Counted from the first letter of the stretch, positions 35,525 through 46,922 are shown. The stretch: 64,000 bases of DNA from Methylobacterium radiodurans (GCF_003173735.1 NZ_CP029551.1:3372001-3436000), one strand, 5' to 3'. Made by a program: numbers and translations. Notes: generated by a model from the sequence alone, not told the origin.

Positions 35525-35761
35525 ATGCCGCACTACTTCTTCGATATCCACGACCACGAGCTCTCGCACCAGGACGACGAGGGCAGCGAGTGGCCGGACA
35601 CGACCTCGGCCCAGAGCCAGGGCCGGCGCCTGCTGGCCGACATCGCGCGCGACGAGGCGAGCCGCTACGATCCCCTGCATCTCTCGGTCAGCATCCGCGA
35701 CGCGCAACGGCGCGTGGTCGCGACCTGCGCCCTCTCGCTGGCGAGCACGCCGGTCGGCTGA
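35525..35761 (+). CDS. DUF6894 family protein
   Basis: 78 residues from ATG 35525. It opens MPHYFFDIHDHELSHQDDEG, then EWPD, the hallmark of the small DUF6894 proteins abundant in Methylobacterium and Bradyrhizobium. The family pattern ends in a short beta region (LSVSIRDAQRRVVATCALSL). Function is unknown. The frame is open about 230 bases upstream, but that part is Arg-rich non-coding-like sequence. No strong SD. Confidence 0.75.
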   Translation: MPHYFFDIHDHELSHQDDEGSEWPDTTSAQSQGRRLLADIARDEASRYDPLHLSVSIRDAQRRVVATCALSLASTPVG

Positions 35762-35897
35762 GCTATGGCGCGCCGACGGGCGTCCGCCGAACGTTCTACG
35801 TGTTGCGACGATCCTCAGGACCGTCGCCGGTTGGCTATGCCTGGATGTTGGAGCCTCGTCAGCGAGGCAAGTCCCGGTCACCGGACCGGGGGGAGGA

Positions 35898-35973
35898 TGG
35901 TGGAGCCTAACGGGATCGAACCGATGACCTCTTCCATGCCATGGAAGCGCTCTCCCAGCTGAGCTAAGGCCCC
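35898..35973 (-). tRNA. tRNA-Ala (anticodon GGC)
   Basis: 76 bases including an encoded CCA. The acceptor stem is GGGGCCU/AGGCUCC with the G3-U70 pair that defines alanine identity. The D arm reads AGCUCAGCUGGGAGAGC. The anticodon stem CUUCC/GGAAG closes the loop AUGGCAU (anticodon GGC), and the T arm contains GGUUCGAUCC. It reads codons GCC/GCU. It is transcribed opposite to the DUF6894 gene. Confidence 0.95.
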
Positions 35974-36161
35974 ACTCTCATCACCCATCCGGGTCTGGTT
36001 CCGGATGGCGTCTCGCCGATGTCCTCGGGTCTCTGCCCTCGGGCCCCGGCGAGGCCGGTTCTATAAGCGGAGGACGGTCCGCGCTCAACCCCTTTTTCGC
36101 ACCGATCGACCATTTTCGATCGCGGCCGCCCGGATCGCCCCGTGCGGCCGGCGGACCGAGG

Positions 36162-36545
36162 TCAGCTCTCCTCGTCGTTCTCGATGTCGCCGTCGATCAG
36201 GTCGGAGACGTCGTCGTCGCCGGCATCCTCCTCCTCCAGGAAGGTGTCGGCATCGTCGCCGCCGGCATCGTCGCCGGAATCGTCGTCGGTCGAGGTATCC
36301 ACGTCGTCCTCGGCGGCCTCGACCTCATCGAGGGAGACCATCTCCGGGCCCTTCTCGTCCGTCTCGTCCTCGTCGTCCGTGCTCGCGCTGCTGCGGGACA
36401 GGGCCGGGGCGGCCACCCGGCTCGCCGTCGTCGCCTGGTAGACCGAGCCGCATTTGGGGCAGACGGCGGGGTCGCGGGCGAGATCGTAGAATTTCGCGCC
36501 GCAATTCATGCATTGGCGCTTCAAGCCGAGTTCCGGTCTGGCCAC
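36162..36545 (-). CDS. TIGR02300 family zinc-ribbon acidic protein
   Basis: 127 residues from GTG 36545 (MARPELGLKRQCMNCG); a GTG at 36563 is the other option. It has an N-terminal zinc ribbon with two CxxC pairs (CMNCGAKFYDL and CPKCGS). A very acidic Asp/Glu tail from residue about 55 onward (DDEDETDEKG, DTFLEEEDAGDDDVSD) follows. This is the alphaproteobacterial FYDLN-acid family. Its function is unknown; it usually lies beside aroA, as here in divergent orientation, and near the tRNA-Ala. Confidence 0.85.
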   Translation of the reverse strand: MARPELGLKRQCMNCGAKFYDLARDPAVCPKCGSVYQATTASRVAAPALSRSSASTDDEDETDEKGPEMVSLDEVEAAEDDVDTSTDDDSGDDAGGDDADTFLEEEDAGDDDVSDLIDGDIENDEES

Positions 36546-36830
36546 GGGCGAAAACCTCGTCACGGTGCTGTCTGGGGAGGGGCCCCGTTAGTCGCGGCGC
36601 GGGCGGCTGTCAAATGGCGCGGCGCGGGCGGATTTCGCCCGAACCTCAGCGGCTTCCTGGCTGGCGGCCGCCCGCGCGCGAGCCCCGCGGCGGGTCCCGC
36701 GGGCACCGAAGGGCGTGTCCGGCCCAGGCTCCGGCTTGGCCCCAGGATGACGCCGGGCGCCATCGGTGCTAACCGGCCCGTCGATCCCCTCCGGCGCTCA
36801 TCCGGCCCGCCCGCCGCCTTCGGACCATAA

Positions 36831-38183
<1,353 letters not shown>

Positions 38184-38187
38184 GCCC

Positions 38188-38820
38188 ATGCCGATGGTGA
38201 TCGCGATCGACGGCCCGGCGGCCTCCGGCAAGGGCACGCTCGCCCGGCGGCTGGCCGCCCATTACGGCCTGCCCCATCTCGACACGGGGCTGCTCTACCG
38301 GGCGGTCGCACTGACCCTGATCGATGCGGGCATCCCGCTCGACGACGAGGCCGCGGCCGCGCGCGCCGCGACGGGCCTGATCGCCGACCGGCTCGCCGAC
38401 CCGCGCCTGCGCGAGCGGGCGATGGGCGAGGCGGCCTCGCGCGTCTCCGGCATCCCGGCGGTGCGCGCCGCGCTGCTCGCCTGGCAGCAGCGCTTCGCCG
38501 GCACGCCGGACGGCGCGGTGCTCGACGGGCGCGACATCGGCACGGTGATCTGCCCGGACGCGCGGGTGAAGCTCTTCATCACGGCGAGCGCCGAAGAGCG
38601 GGCGCGGCGGCGCCACCGCGAGTTGGAGGGCCGTGGCGAAGCGGCCTCCCTCGCGGCGATCCTCGCCGACATCCAGGCCCGCGACGCCCGCGACGCCTCG
38701 CGCAGCGCCGCCCCGCTCAAGGCCGCCGCCGACGCGGTGGTGCTCGACACGACGGAACTCGACGCCGACGAGGCTTTCGCCGCGGCCCGTGCCGTGGTGG
38801 ACCGCGTCCGGACGCAGTGA
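38188..38820 (+). CDS. cmk: Cytidylate kinase
   Basis: 210 residues. It phosphorylates CMP and dCMP with ATP. The P-loop is [32 protein letters not shown] is the CMP-binding part; [20 protein letters not shown] and [10 protein letters not shown] form the LID region. ATG 38188, four bases after aroA. Its stop overlaps the GTG start of the next gene (GTGA). Confidence 0.95.
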   Translation: MPMVIAIDGPAASGKGTLARRLAAHYGLPHLDTGLLYRAVALTLIDAGIPLDDEAAAARAATGLIADRLADPRLRERAMGEAASRVSGIPAVRAALLAWQQRFAGTPDGAVLDGRDIGTVICPDARVKLFITASAEERARRRHRELEGRGEAASLAAILADIQARDARDASRSAAPLKAAADAVVLDTTELDADEAFAAARAVVDRVRTQ

Positions 38821-39974
38821 GGCAGCAGGCCTCCTTCCCGCTCCTCGTCGCCGTCACCATGACGGGAACGCTGGCGCTGCACATCTTCGTGCCGGCGCTG
38901 GCGGATGCGGCCGCCGATCTCGGCACCACACCGTCGGTGGCCCAGCTCACCATCACGCTCTTTCTCGTGGGGCTCGCCGGCGGGCAGCTCGTCTACGGTC
39001 CGCTCTCGGACCGCTACGGGCGCCGCCCGGTGCTGATCGCGGGTCTCGGCCTCTATCTCGCCGGCCTGCTCCTCGCGGTCCCCGCCCCCAATATCGGCGT
39101 GCTGGTCGCGGCCCGCGTGCTGCAGGCGCTCGGGGCCTGCAGCACGCTGGTGATCGGCCGTGCCATGGTGCGCGATGTCTCGGAGAGCACCGACGCGGCG
39201 CGCCGGATGGCGCTGCTCACCATGGCGATGACGCTGACCCCGGCTCTCGCCCCGGCACTCGGTGGCCTCGTCGATACCTGGCTCGGCTGGCGCGCGGTGT
39301 TCGGGGTGCTGGCCGCGCTCGTCGCCGTGCTGGGGGCGCTCGTGGTCGTCACCCTGCCGGAGACCAACCGGCACCCGGTGGCGCTGCCCGGCCCCTCCGC
39401 GATGGCGGCCGCCTACCTGCGCCTCCTGCGGATGCCGGTCTTCCGGGCCTATCTGGTGGCGGGGGCCTGCGCGGGCACCAGCCTCTACGCCTTCCTGGCG
39501 GTCGCGCCCTTCCTGCTGGTCGAGCGGCTCGGCCGCTCCTCGGGGGAGGTGGGGCTCGATTGCCTCATCGTGGTCTTCGGCATGGTGGCGGGCGCGGTGG
39601 CGGCGAACCGGCTCGCGGGCCGCGTGCCGATCCGGAGCCTCGCCCGCACCGGCAACCTCGTCTGCCTCGCGGGCGCGGGCACGCTGCTGGCGATCGACCA
39701 GGCGGGGCTTCTCGGCGTGATCAGCCTGATCGGGCCGCTCATCGTCTACGCGCTCGGCGTCGGCCTCGTCGGCCCGAACGCGGTGGCCGGGCTGATGAAC
39801 GTCGATCCGCGCGCGGCGGGCGCGGCCTCCAGCCTCTACGGGTTCACCCAGATGGCCTTCGGCGCGCTCTTCACCGTCGCGGTCGGGCTCTGGCATCAGG
39901 GCAGCGCCACGCCGGTCGCCGCGACGCTGCTCGGGGCCGCGACCGTCGCGGGGATCGCGCTGCGGCGCGCCTGA
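38817..39974 (+). CDS. MFS transporter, Bcr/CflA drug-resistance type
   Basis: 385 residues with about 12 hydrophobic segments. [16 protein letters not shown] is the MFS loop 2-3 motif and the first helix reads [18 protein letters not shown]. The DHA1 Bcr/CflA group exports bicyclomycin-like drugs or dipeptides by proton antiport; the real substrate is unknown. It starts at GTG 38817, overlapping cmk by four bases, so it is translationally coupled. In many alphaproteobacteria rpsA stands here instead. Confidence 0.88.
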   Translation: MRQQASFPLLVAVTMTGTLALHIFVPALADAAADLGTTPSVAQLTITLFLVGLAGGQLVYGPLSDRYGRRPVLIAGLGLYLAGLLLAVPAPNIGVLVAARVLQALGACSTLVIGRAMVRDVSESTDAARRMALLTMAMTLTPALAPALGGLVDTWLGWRAVFGVLAALVAVLGALVVVTLPETNRHPVALPGPSAMAAAYLRLLRMPVFRAYLVAGACAGTSLYAFLAVAPFLLVERLGRSSGEVGLDCLIVVFGMVAGAVAANRLAGRVPIRSLARTGNLVCLAGAGTLLAIDQAGLLGVISLIGPLIVYALGVGLVGPNAVAGLMNVDPRAAGAASSLYGFTQMAFGALFTVAVGLWHQGSATPVAATLLGAATVAGIALRRA

Positions 39975-39987
39975 GGCGCGGTCCCCG

Positions 39988-40019
39988 GAAAAAGCAAGGG
40001 GCCGCCACGCGGCGGCCCC
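39988..40019 (-). terminator. Intrinsic terminator of the second chemoreceptor gene
   Basis: GGGGCCGCC (39998-40006), loop ACGC, GGCGGCCCC (40011-40019). On the minus strand the stem is followed by TTGCTTTTTCC, a T-rich tail. It lies 33 bases beyond the chemoreceptor stop. The hairpin could also stop the opposing MFS transcript, but without a U-run on that strand. Confidence 0.75.
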
Positions 40020-40051
40020 GGTCCCGTGCGCGGCCCCGCGGGCGCGTCCGC

Positions 40052-41749
40052 TCAGGCGGCCCGGACGGTGGCGAGGAAGCGCCCCACCTCGCCCCGCAAC
40101 TGCTCGGAGTGGCGCGACAGCGCGCCGGCCGCGCCGAGCACCTGACCCGCGGCCGCACCGGTATCCTCCGAGGCCTGGGCCACGCCGATGATGTTGCGCG
40201 TCACGGCGCTGGTGCCCGTCGAGGCCTCTGCGACGTTGCGCACGATCTCCTGGGTCGCCGCGCCCTGTTCCTCCACGGCCGCCGCAATCTGGGCCGCCAC
40301 CGCGTCGATGTCCCGGATACGGCCCGTGATCCCCCCGATGGCCTGGACCGCCTCGCCCGTCGCACCCTGGATGCGCGCGATCTGGGCCGAGATGTCCTCG
40401 GTCGCACGCGCCGTCTGCGAGGCCAGCTCTTTCACTTCGGCGGCCACCACGGCGAAGCCGCGGCCCGCCTCGCCGGCCCGCGCCGCCTCGATCGTGGCGT
40501 TCAGGGCCAGCAGGTTCGTCTGGCCCGCGATCGAGGAGATCAGCCCGACCACGTCGCCGATGCGCGCGACCGCACCGCTCAGCTCATGCACCAGCGTGGC
40601 CGTGTGGTCGGCCTCGCCGACGGCGCGGCGGGCGAGGTCGGCCGAGCCCGCGACCTGCCGGCCGATCTCGCCGACCGAGGCGCCAAGCTCCTCGGCCGCC
40701 GCCGCCACCGTGTTGACGTTGGCCGCGGCCTCCTCGGCGGCGGCGGCGACGCTCGAGGACTGGCCGGCGGTCTGGGTCGCGGCCACCGTCATGGTTTGGG
40801 CCGTGGCCTGCAGCTCGGTGGCCGAGGACGAGACGCTGCCGACGATGCCGCCGACGGCCCGCTCGAAGCCGTCGGCCAGCTCCACCATCGTGCGGCGGCG
40901 CTCGGTCGCGGCGGCCTCGTCGGCGATGCGCTTGATCTCGGCCTGCTCGGCGGCCTTCTGCGCCACCATCGCCTTGATGCCCTCGACCGCGCGTCCGACC
41001 GCGCCGATCTCGTCTCCGCGCCGCGCCTCGGCGATCTCCGCCTCGGCCTCGCCCCGGGCCATCCGCTCCAGGACGGAGACAAGGCGGGCGAGCGGCCGGC
41101 TGATACCGAGGACGACGATGCCGGCGGCGAGCCCGAGGGCCGCCAGGAGGCCGGCCAGGGCGGTACCGATGAGCAGGGCCGTCGCGCGCGCGGCCTCGGA
41201 GGCCGCGTCGGCCTTGGCCTTGGCGAGTTCGCGGCTCAGCACGTCGATCCGCTGCTGTACCGCGTCGCGTACAGCGGTGCGGGCGGGCGAGCCCTCGATC
41301 AGCGCGAGGCGGGCAGCGGTCTCGGTCTCGTTGCGCAGGCCGAGGGCGGTGACCCGGTCGAGGATGCCGAAATACGTGCTCACGGTCTGCCGGAGCGCCT
41401 GGAGGACTGCGCGCCGCTCGGGCGTGTCGGCGAGCCGGATCAGCGTGTCCACTGCCGCGTAGGTCGCGCTCACGTGATGGTCGTAGCGCTCCTTGTAGCC
41501 CGCCATCTCTGCCTGGCGCGTCTCGATGATGATGTTGCGGCTCTGGACCGTGGCCTCGGTGACGTTGACGCGCACGCCCAGGATGTTCTCCAGGCGCGCG
41601 GACTGGATGTCGACGATGTCCCGGGTCTGGCCGGCGAGAAGGTCGAGGGCGCCGCGCGCCTGGACGACGAGGCCGGCCGCCACGAGGGCGACGACCAGCA
41701 GGGGGATGATCACCTTGGCGATGATCGGGGTCCGGTTCAGGAGATTCAT
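40052..41749 (-). CDS. Methyl-accepting chemotaxis protein
   Basis: 565 residues from ATG 41749 ([20 protein letters not shown]), exactly as long as the receptor at 1377-3074. First membrane segment about 10-30; a periplasmic four-helix-like sensor with many Arg/Glu helices ([20 protein letters not shown]); second membrane segment about 205-230 ([20 protein letters not shown]); HAMP; then the MCP hairpin with tip [20 protein letters not shown]. The cytosolic half is nearly the same as in the first copy while the sensor differs. No CheR docking peptide at the C-terminus (FLATVRAA). Ligand unknown. Confidence 0.92.
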   Translation of the reverse strand: MNLLNRTPIIAKVIIPLLVVALVAAGLVVQARGALDLLAGQTRDIVDIQSARLENILGVRVNVTEATVQSRNIIIETRQAEMAGYKERYDHHVSATYAAVDTLIRLADTPERRAVLQALRQTVSTYFGILDRVTALGLRNETETAARLALIEGSPARTAVRDAVQQRIDVLSRELAKAKADAASEAARATALLIGTALAGLLAALGLAAGIVVLGISRPLARLVSVLERMARGEAEAEIAEARRGDEIGAVGRAVEGIKAMVAQKAAEQAEIKRIADEAAATERRRTMVELADGFERAVGGIVGSVSSSATELQATAQTMTVAATQTAGQSSSVAAAAEEAAANVNTVAAAAEELGASVGEIGRQVAGSADLARRAVGEADHTATLVHELSGAVARIGDVVGLISSIAGQTNLLALNATIEAARAGEAGRGFAVVAAEVKELASQTARATEDISAQIARIQGATGEAVQAIGGITGRIRDIDAVAAQIAAAVEEQGAATQEIVRNVAEASTGTSAVTRNIIGVAQASEDTGAAAGQVLGAAGALSRHSEQLRGEVGRFLATVRAA

Positions 41750-41936
41750 GGCTGCTATCGACGGCAAGTGGACCGCCCAGAGTGGCGGCCGTCCCCGTGA
41801 AAGCAGCGTTAACGATGCAATCCTCGCGCGAAACACCGCCGACAGGAGAGCGGTCGCGCACGGGATTTAACAGTAATGTCCCGTCGTCCCGGGGGGCTCG
41901 TCCGAGCGGCCGGCGCGGGGCCGGCAGGGAAGCGCG

Positions 41937-42188
41937 TCAGCCGCCCGTCATCGGCGGGAAGAAGGCGATCTCCGAGGCCCCCGCGATCGCGGCGTCCGGT
42001 TTGGCGTGGACCCGGTCGATCGCGGCGCGCACCACGCGCGGGTTCTCGAAGGCGTAGGCGTATTCCTCGCCGCGTCCCCGCAGCCAGCCGACGAGGTCGG
42101 CGACGGTGCGGACCTCCGCCGGCGGCTCGACCACCTCCTCGGGACGGCCGACCCGCTCGCGCACCCAGGCGAAATAGACGAGCTTCAT
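41937..42188 (-). CDS. moaD: Molybdopterin synthase small subunit
   Basis: 83 residues, ubiquitin-like. It carries the sulfur as a C-terminal thiocarboxylate for molybdopterin synthesis; the required Gly-Gly end is present (FFPPMTGG). It begins MKLVYFAWVRERVGRPEE, a standard MoaD start, with GGAGG nine bases before the ATG. It is third in the minus-strand run uvrC-pgsA-moaD. Its partner moaE is not next to it here. NasA at 22051 is one client of the cofactor. Confidence 0.92.
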   Translation of the reverse strand: MKLVYFAWVRERVGRPEEVVEPPAEVRTVADLVGWLRGRGEEYAYAFENPRVVRAAIDRVHAKPDAAIAGASEIAFFPPMTGG

Positions 42189-42240
42189 CGGGCGGGGCCT
42201 CCTTCCATGCGTCGAGGATTCCTGCGGCGGCCCGGTCCGC

Positions 42241-42885
42241 TCAGCGCGGGTCGTCGATGGCGTGCTTGACGCCAGCCCTCATGTAGTCCCAGCCGGTCCA
42301 GAGCGTGAGGGCGGCGGCGAGCCAGAGGAGGAGGACGCCGATGCGCTCGGTTCCGGGCAGGATCGTCTCGCCGGCCGGCCCCGCCACGAGGAAGCCCAGC
42401 GCTAGGAGCTGCACCGTGGTCTTCCACTTGGCGACACGGCTCACGGGCAGGCCGACCTTCAGCTCGGCGAGATACTCGCGCAGCCCCGAGACCAGCACCT
42501 CGCGGCACAGGATCACGATGGCGGCCCAGGTCGAGGGGCCCGCGATGGTGCGGTCGGCCACCAGCATCAGCAGGCAGGCGGCCACGAGGAGCTTGTCGGC
42601 GATCGGGTCGAGCATGCGCCCGAGCGCCGAGGACTGCCCGTAGGTGCGCGCGACGTAGCCGTCGAGATAGTCGGTCACCGCGGCGGCGGCGAACACCCCG
42701 AGCGCGGTGAAGCGGGCAGAGATCGAGTCGGGCCAGAACAGCAGCCCCACCATCACCGGCACGGCGACGAGGCGGCCGTAGGTGAGGCAGTTCGCGAGCG
42801 TCCAGGCCTGCGACCGGCGTCGGGGGAGGACGGCGTTCATCGGCGCGGTGAAATCACGGCTTCCCTCGGGCGTCAACGGATCCAT
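42241..42885 (-). CDS. pgsA: CDP-diacylglycerol-glycerol-3-phosphate 3-phosphatidyltransferase
   Basis: 214 residues; an ATG at 42840 would give 199. It is an integral membrane enzyme that makes phosphatidylglycerophosphate. The CDP-alcohol phosphotransferase motif D-G-x2-A-R-x8-G-x3-D-x3-D is complete (DGYVARTYGQ, then SSALGRMLDPIADK). About five or six hydrophobic helices are present (LVAVPVMVGLLFW, LLVAACLLMLVA). It lies 15 bases after uvrC in the same run. It supplies phosphatidylglycerol, substrate for Lgt and cardiolipin synthase also encoded in this window. Confidence 0.93.
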   Translation of the reverse strand: MDPLTPEGSRDFTAPMNAVLPRRRSQAWTLANCLTYGRLVAVPVMVGLLFWPDSISARFTALGVFAAAAVTDYLDGYVARTYGQSSALGRMLDPIADKLLVAACLLMLVADRTIAGPSTWAAIVILCREVLVSGLREYLAELKVGLPVSRVAKWKTTVQLLALGFLVAGPAGETILPGTERIGVLLLWLAAALTLWTGWDYMRAGVKHAIDDPR

Positions 42886-42900
42886 CCCCTCGCGCGCGCC

Positions 42901-44970
42901 TCACGAGCCCGCATGGAAGAAGTCGTAGACGGCACGCGCCGTCGCGGCGTTCACGCCGGGCGTCTTCGCAAGGTCCTCCAGCGCGGCGCGCTGGATCGCC
43001 TTCACGGTACCGAAATGGTGCAGGAGCGCGCGCTTGCGAGTGGGGCCGATGCCGGCGATCTCGTCGAGCGGGTTCTTCACCATCTCGCGCTTGCGCTTGG
43101 CCCGGTGGCTGCCGATGGCGAAGCGGTGGGCCTCGTCGCGCAGGCGCTGCACGAAGTAGAGCGTCGGGTCGCGCGGCGGCAGGCGGAAGGCGGGTCGGCC
43201 CGGCACGAAGAAGGTCTCGCGCCCCGCATCCCGGTCGCGGCCCTTTGCGACGCCGACGAGGGGCACGTCGGTGACGCCGACCTCCTCCAGCGCCGTGCGG
43301 GCCGCGTCGAGCTGCCCCTTGCCGCCGTCGATCAGCACGAGGTCGGGCCAGGCCGGGAAGGCGTCGGAATCGGCCTGCGGTTCCGGCACCGGCTCCGCGA
43401 CGCCGCCCTCCAGCGCCGAGGCCGCGGCCTCGCCCGCGGTGCGGGGCGCCTCCTTCACCAGCCGCTTGAAGCGGCGCTGCAGCACCTCGCGCATCATCCC
43501 GTAATCGTCGCCCGGGGTCAGCTCCTCCGAGCGGATGTTGAAGGTGCGGTAATGCGTCTTCATGAAGCCGGTGGGACCCGCCACGATCATGCCGCCGACC
43601 GCGTTCGTGCCCGAGATGTGCGAGTTGTCGTAGACCTCGATCCGTCGCGGCGCCCGCTCCAGCCCGAAGGCCTGGCCGAGCGCGGTGAGCAGCTTGCCCT
43701 GCGAGGCGGTGTCGGCGAGCCGCCGCGCCAGCGCCTCCTTGGCGTTCCTCTGGGCGTAGTCGACGAGGTTCTTCCGCTCGCCGCGGCGCGGCCAGTGGAT
43801 CTCGACCCGGTGCTCGACCCGGCTCGACAGGGCGGCGGCTACCAGCTCCGCGTCCTCGACCGCGTGGCTGGTGAGCACGGTCCGGGGCGCCGGCTTGTCG
43901 TCGTAGAACTGGCCGATGAAGGAGCCCAGCACCTCCTCCGGCGTCATGGTGCGGTCGGCCTTCGGGAAGTAGGCGCGGTTGCCCCAGTTCTGGAAGTTGC
44001 GGAAGAAGAACACCTCGATGCAGAACTGGCCGGCCTGCTCGTCGAGCGCGAAGACGTCGGCCTCCTCGACCCCTTGGGTGTTCACCCCCTGCACGCCCTG
44101 GATGGCGGAGAGCGCGGCGATCCGGTCGCGGAAGCGCGCGGCGCGCTCGAACTCCATCGCGTCGGAGGCCTCCTGCATCTCGGCGCGCATGCGGTCCTTG
44201 ACGGCGTTCGACTTGCCGTCGAGGAAGTTCTTCGCCGCCTCCGCCATACCCCGGTAATCGGCCTCGCCGATCTCGCCCGTGCAGGGGCCGGAGCAGCGCT
44301 TGATCTGGAAGAGCAGGCAGGGCCGGGTGCGGTTCTCGTAGTAGCTGTCGGTGCAGGTGCGCAGCAGGAAGGCGCGCTGCAGGGCGTTGACCGTGCGATT
44401 CACCGCCCAGACGCTGGCGAAGGGGCCGTAATAGCTGCCCTTGCGCCGCCGGGCACCCCGGTGCTTCACGATCTGCGGCGCCGGGCCATCATCCGTCACC
44501 AGGATGTACGGGAAGGACTTGTCGTCCCGCATCAGCACGTTGAAGCGGGGCTTCAACTGCTTGATGAGGTTGGCCTCGAGCAGCAGCGCCTCGGTCTCGG
44601 TCGCGGTGGTGACGAACTCCATCGCCGCCGTCTGCGAGATCATGCGGGCGATGCGGTTCGAGTGCGCCTGCCCCCGCGCGTAGGAGCCCACCCGCGCCTT
44701 CAGGTTCTTGGCCTTGCCGACGTAGAGGACGTCGCCCTTGTGGTCGAACATCCGGTAGACGCCGGGCGAGGTCGGCAGCGTCGTCCAGAAGCGTCGGATC
44801 ACCTCGGTGCCGGCCTGGACCGCGCCCGGCTCGAAGTCGAAGTCGATCTCCTGGCCGTCCTCGGGCAGGACATCCTCGGGCAGGAGATCGGGAGCCTCGT
44901 CGTCGCGCCCGTCCTCGGAGCCGTCGTCGAAGCGGTCGGGCGGGAGATCTGACGGGGCGCGCCGGCTCAT
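42901..44970 (-). CDS. uvrC: Excinuclease ABC subunit C
   Basis: 689 residues. It makes both incisions in nucleotide excision repair. An acidic N-terminal extension of about 65 residues ([19 protein letters not shown]) precedes the GIY-YIG nuclease ([20 protein letters not shown]). Then come a Cys-rich segment ([21 protein letters not shown]), the UVR motif ([16 protein letters not shown]), the RNase H-like nuclease ([19 protein letters not shown]), and tandem helix-hairpin-helix motifs at the end. Cotranscribed with pgsA. Confidence 0.95.
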   Translation of the reverse strand: MSRRAPSDLPPDRFDDGSEDGRDDEAPDLLPEDVLPEDGQEIDFDFEPGAVQAGTEVIRRFWTTLPTSPGVYRMFDHKGDVLYVGKAKNLKARVGSYARGQAHSNRIARMISQTAAMEFVTTATETEALLLEANLIKQLKPRFNVLMRDDKSFPYILVTDDGPAPQIVKHRGARRRKGSYYGPFASVWAVNRTVNALQRAFLLRTCTDSYYENRTRPCLLFQIKRCSGPCTGEIGEADYRGMAEAAKNFLDGKSNAVKDRMRAEMQEASDAMEFERAARFRDRIAALSAIQGVQGVNTQGVEEADVFALDEQAGQFCIEVFFFRNFQNWGNRAYFPKADRTMTPEEVLGSFIGQFYDDKPAPRTVLTSHAVEDAELVAAALSSRVEHRVEIHWPRRGERKNLVDYAQRNAKEALARRLADTASQGKLLTALGQAFGLERAPRRIEVYDNSHISGTNAVGGMIVAGPTGFMKTHYRTFNIRSEELTPGDDYGMMREVLQRRFKRLVKEAPRTAGEAAASALEGGVAEPVPEPQADSDAFPAWPDLVLIDGGKGQLDAARTALEEVGVTDVPLVGVAKGRDRDAGRETFFVPGRPAFRLPPRDPTLYFVQRLRDEAHRFAIGSHRAKRKREMVKNPLDEIAGIGPTRKRALLHHFGTVKAIQRAALEDLAKTPGVNAATARAVYDFFHAGS

Positions 44971-45020
44971 GCGGCTGATCTAAGCGCCCCGGATTCGCCG
45001 GGAAAGGGGCCGCGCGCGAT

Positions 45021-45737
45021 CTAGTCGAACAGCGCGTCGATGTCCGTCTGATCGACATGGCCCGGATCCTCGTCGAGCTTCGGCCCGTTGAGGAGCGCCG
45101 ATTCGTCGTCCGGGTCCGCGGCGTCGATCGGGCCGAGGATGTCGCGGAAGCTCTCGAGGCTGTTCCAGGTCGCGAGGACCCGATCGAGATGGTCCTCGAC
45201 GAACTTCATCACGCCGACGATCTTGCTGATGCGCTGGCCGGTCAGGTCCTGGAAGTTGCAGGCCTCGTAGGCGACCACGACCCGCTCCAGGATCGCGTCG
45301 ACGTTCTCCTGGGCCGACTTGCCGAGGTTGCCCGCCCGCAGCATGTTGGCGTTCTGCTCGATCTCCTCCATCACGGTGAGGAGGGTCGAGGTCGCGCTCT
45401 CGGTCGATTCCACCACCGCGTCGAGTTCGTCGGCGGCCCGGCGCATGCCCTTGCCGTTGTTCTCCGACCGGTGCAGGGCGGCGATCTCGGACTTCGTGCG
45501 CGAGATCGCCTCCTTCATCACGTCGAGTTCGGAGCGCATGGCGAAGGCCTCGGCGAGCTCCCGCCGGCAGGCGTCCACCGTCTCGCCCGCGCTGGCTTGG
45601 GTGATGCGGCGCAAATCCTGGATCGCGCCGAGGATCTCGTCGAGCCGCGCCGGATCGGCCGGTGCCGCCTCGGCCACGGGAGGCTGCACCGAAACGATGC
45701 CGAGACTGTCTTCGATGCGGTAGCGCTTCTGGATCAT
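45021..45737 (-). CDS. cheZ: CheZ-type protein phosphatase
   Basis: 238 residues from ATG 45737. It would dephosphorylate CheY-P. A long helical body (VDACRRELAEAFAMRSELDV) carries the active-site motif ACNFQDLTGQRISKIV with the catalytic Gln. An acidic linker and a C-terminal CheY-docking-like peptide (DQTDIDALFD) end the protein. An upstream GTG/ATG extension to 45809 lacks family support. It stands alone, 50 bases before uvrC on the same strand, away from any che operon seen here. CheZ is best known from beta- and gammaproteobacteria. Confidence 0.85.
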   Translation of the reverse strand: MIQKRYRIEDSLGIVSVQPPVAEAAPADPARLDEILGAIQDLRRITQASAGETVDACRRELAEAFAMRSELDVMKEAISRTKSEIAALHRSENNGKGMRRAADELDAVVESTESATSTLLTVMEEIEQNANMLRAGNLGKSAQENVDAILERVVVAYEACNFQDLTGQRISKIVGVMKFVEDHLDRVLATWNSLESFRDILGPIDAADPDDESALLNGPKLDEDPGHVDQTDIDALFD

Positions 45738-45989
45738 CGCGGCGGGTCGGCCTTCTGCACAGTCCGAGAAGCGTAGCCGCCAGGAGTTGTCAAACGGTTT
45801 CCGGACCATGACCGCGACCCGCCGGATTTAGCCTTTAAGGGGCGGTTCACGCTGATTCCGGCGCCCCGGGGAGATCCGGCGGAGCCGGGCCGATTCACCA
45901 TCTTCCTTCACCGGATCCGCGGCGCCGGGCCGGATCGTGCAGGCGAGCGGGCCGACTTTCCAAGCCCGTCAGGCGCGGGGGCTGGGACG

Positions 45990-46868
45990 ATGGACGGGCG
46001 TGTGCGGTGGGGATTGTGCGCGGCGGCGCTCGCCGCGGCGGGGATCGCGCCGGCGGCGGCGCAGAGCGGCGGATACGCGGCGCAGCAGGCCCGGTACGCG
46101 GAGCCCGGAGCCTACGGCGGCGGGCTGATCGAGTATCTGATGACCGGCAGCGTGCCCGGCGGCCCCCCCACCGCGCCGCAGGCGGATCGGCGCGCGCGGT
46201 CTTATCCGAGCGCCGCGGCATATCCGGGCGCCGCGGTTTATCCGGGCGCCGCCTACGGCGCGCCGGTCCCGGGCCGGTCCTGGCAGCCGGAGCGTCACGC
46301 GGCCCTGCCGCAGGCGGCCGTGGCCGCGCCGCGGCCCGATCCCTACCCGGGCGCGGCCGACCCGATGGCCTATCCCGCGCCGCAGGTGGCCGATCCCCGC
46401 TCGGAGCGGATCGAGCGCGGCCTCGACCCGCGCTTCCAGCGCCAGGAGGTCGCCTATCCCGGGCCGCAGCGGCCCGGCACCATCGTGGTCGATACGCCCA
46501 ACAAGTTCCTCTACCTCGTCCAGCCGGGCGGCCGGGCGCTGCGCTACGGCATCGGCGTCGGGCGGCCGGGCTTCACCTGGGCGGGGCTGAAGACGGTGAG
46601 CCGCAAGGCCGAGTGGCCGGACTGGACGCCGCCGAAGGAGATGCTGTCCCGGCGCCCGGACCTGCCGCGCCACATGGTCGGCGGCCCGGAGAACCCGCTG
46701 GGCGCGCGCGCCCTCTATCTCGGCTCGTCGCTCTACCGGATCCACGGCACCAACGAGCCGCACACGATCGGCCAGTCGGTCTCCTCGGGCTGCATCCGCA
46801 TGATGAACGCGGACGTGGTCGATCTCTACGAGCGCGTACCGGTCGGCACCCGCGTCGAGGTCCTGTGA
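45990..46868 (+). CDS. L,D-transpeptidase (YkuD/ErfK family), secreted
   Basis: 292 residues with signal peptide MDGRVRWGLCAAALAAAGIA, then PAAAQ. A long Tyr/Pro/Ala linker contains three tandem YP(S/G)AA units (residues about 72-89). The catalytic domain (about 165-292) has HGTNEPHTIGQSVSSGCIRM. The domain is about 70 percent alike by eye to the paralogue at 32447, including VGRPGFTW and NPLGARALYLG. The longer linker probably lets the domain reach across the periplasm. It is divergent from cheZ. Confidence 0.9.
   Translation: MDGRVRWGLCAAALAAAGIAPAAAQSGGYAAQQARYAEPGAYGGGLIEYLMTGSVPGGPPTAPQADRRARSYPSAAAYPGAAVYPGAAYGAPVPGRSWQPERHAALPQAAVAAPRPDPYPGAADPMAYPAPQVADPRSERIERGLDPRFQRQEVAYPGPQRPGTIVVDTPNKFLYLVQPGGRALRYGIGVGRPGFTWAGLKTVSRKAEWPDWTPPKEMLSRRPDLPRHMVGGPENPLGARALYLGSSLYRIHGTNEPHTIGQSVSSGCIRMMNADVVDLYERVPVGTRVEVL
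46203..46256 (+). repeat. Three tandem 18-bp repeats within the L,D-transpeptidase linker
   Basis: Three units of the type TATCCGGGCGCCGCGG plus two bases, at 46203, 46221 and 46239, encode YPSAAA, YPGAAV and YPGAAY. They are nearly identical in DNA and in frame, so unit number could vary between strains without a frameshift. Confidence 0.7.
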
Positions 46869-46876
46869 CCTGACGA

Positions 46877-46902
46877 GGCCGGCGCCCGGACGGGCGCCGG
46901 CC
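46877..46902. terminator. Hairpin between convergent L,D-transpeptidase and DUF2076 genes
   Basis: An 11-bp perfect stem, GGCCGGCGCCC and its complement, with loop GGAC. It starts nine bases after the transpeptidase stop. No U-run on either strand, so termination is inferred from position and stability. Confidence 0.55.
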
Positions 46903-46922
46903 AGAGGGACCTGGAAGGGGCC

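Noticed and set aside
36162..36420. Acidic Asp/Glu run in the TIGR02300 protein as a frameshift artefact
   Set aside because: The acidic tail is the normal character of this family.
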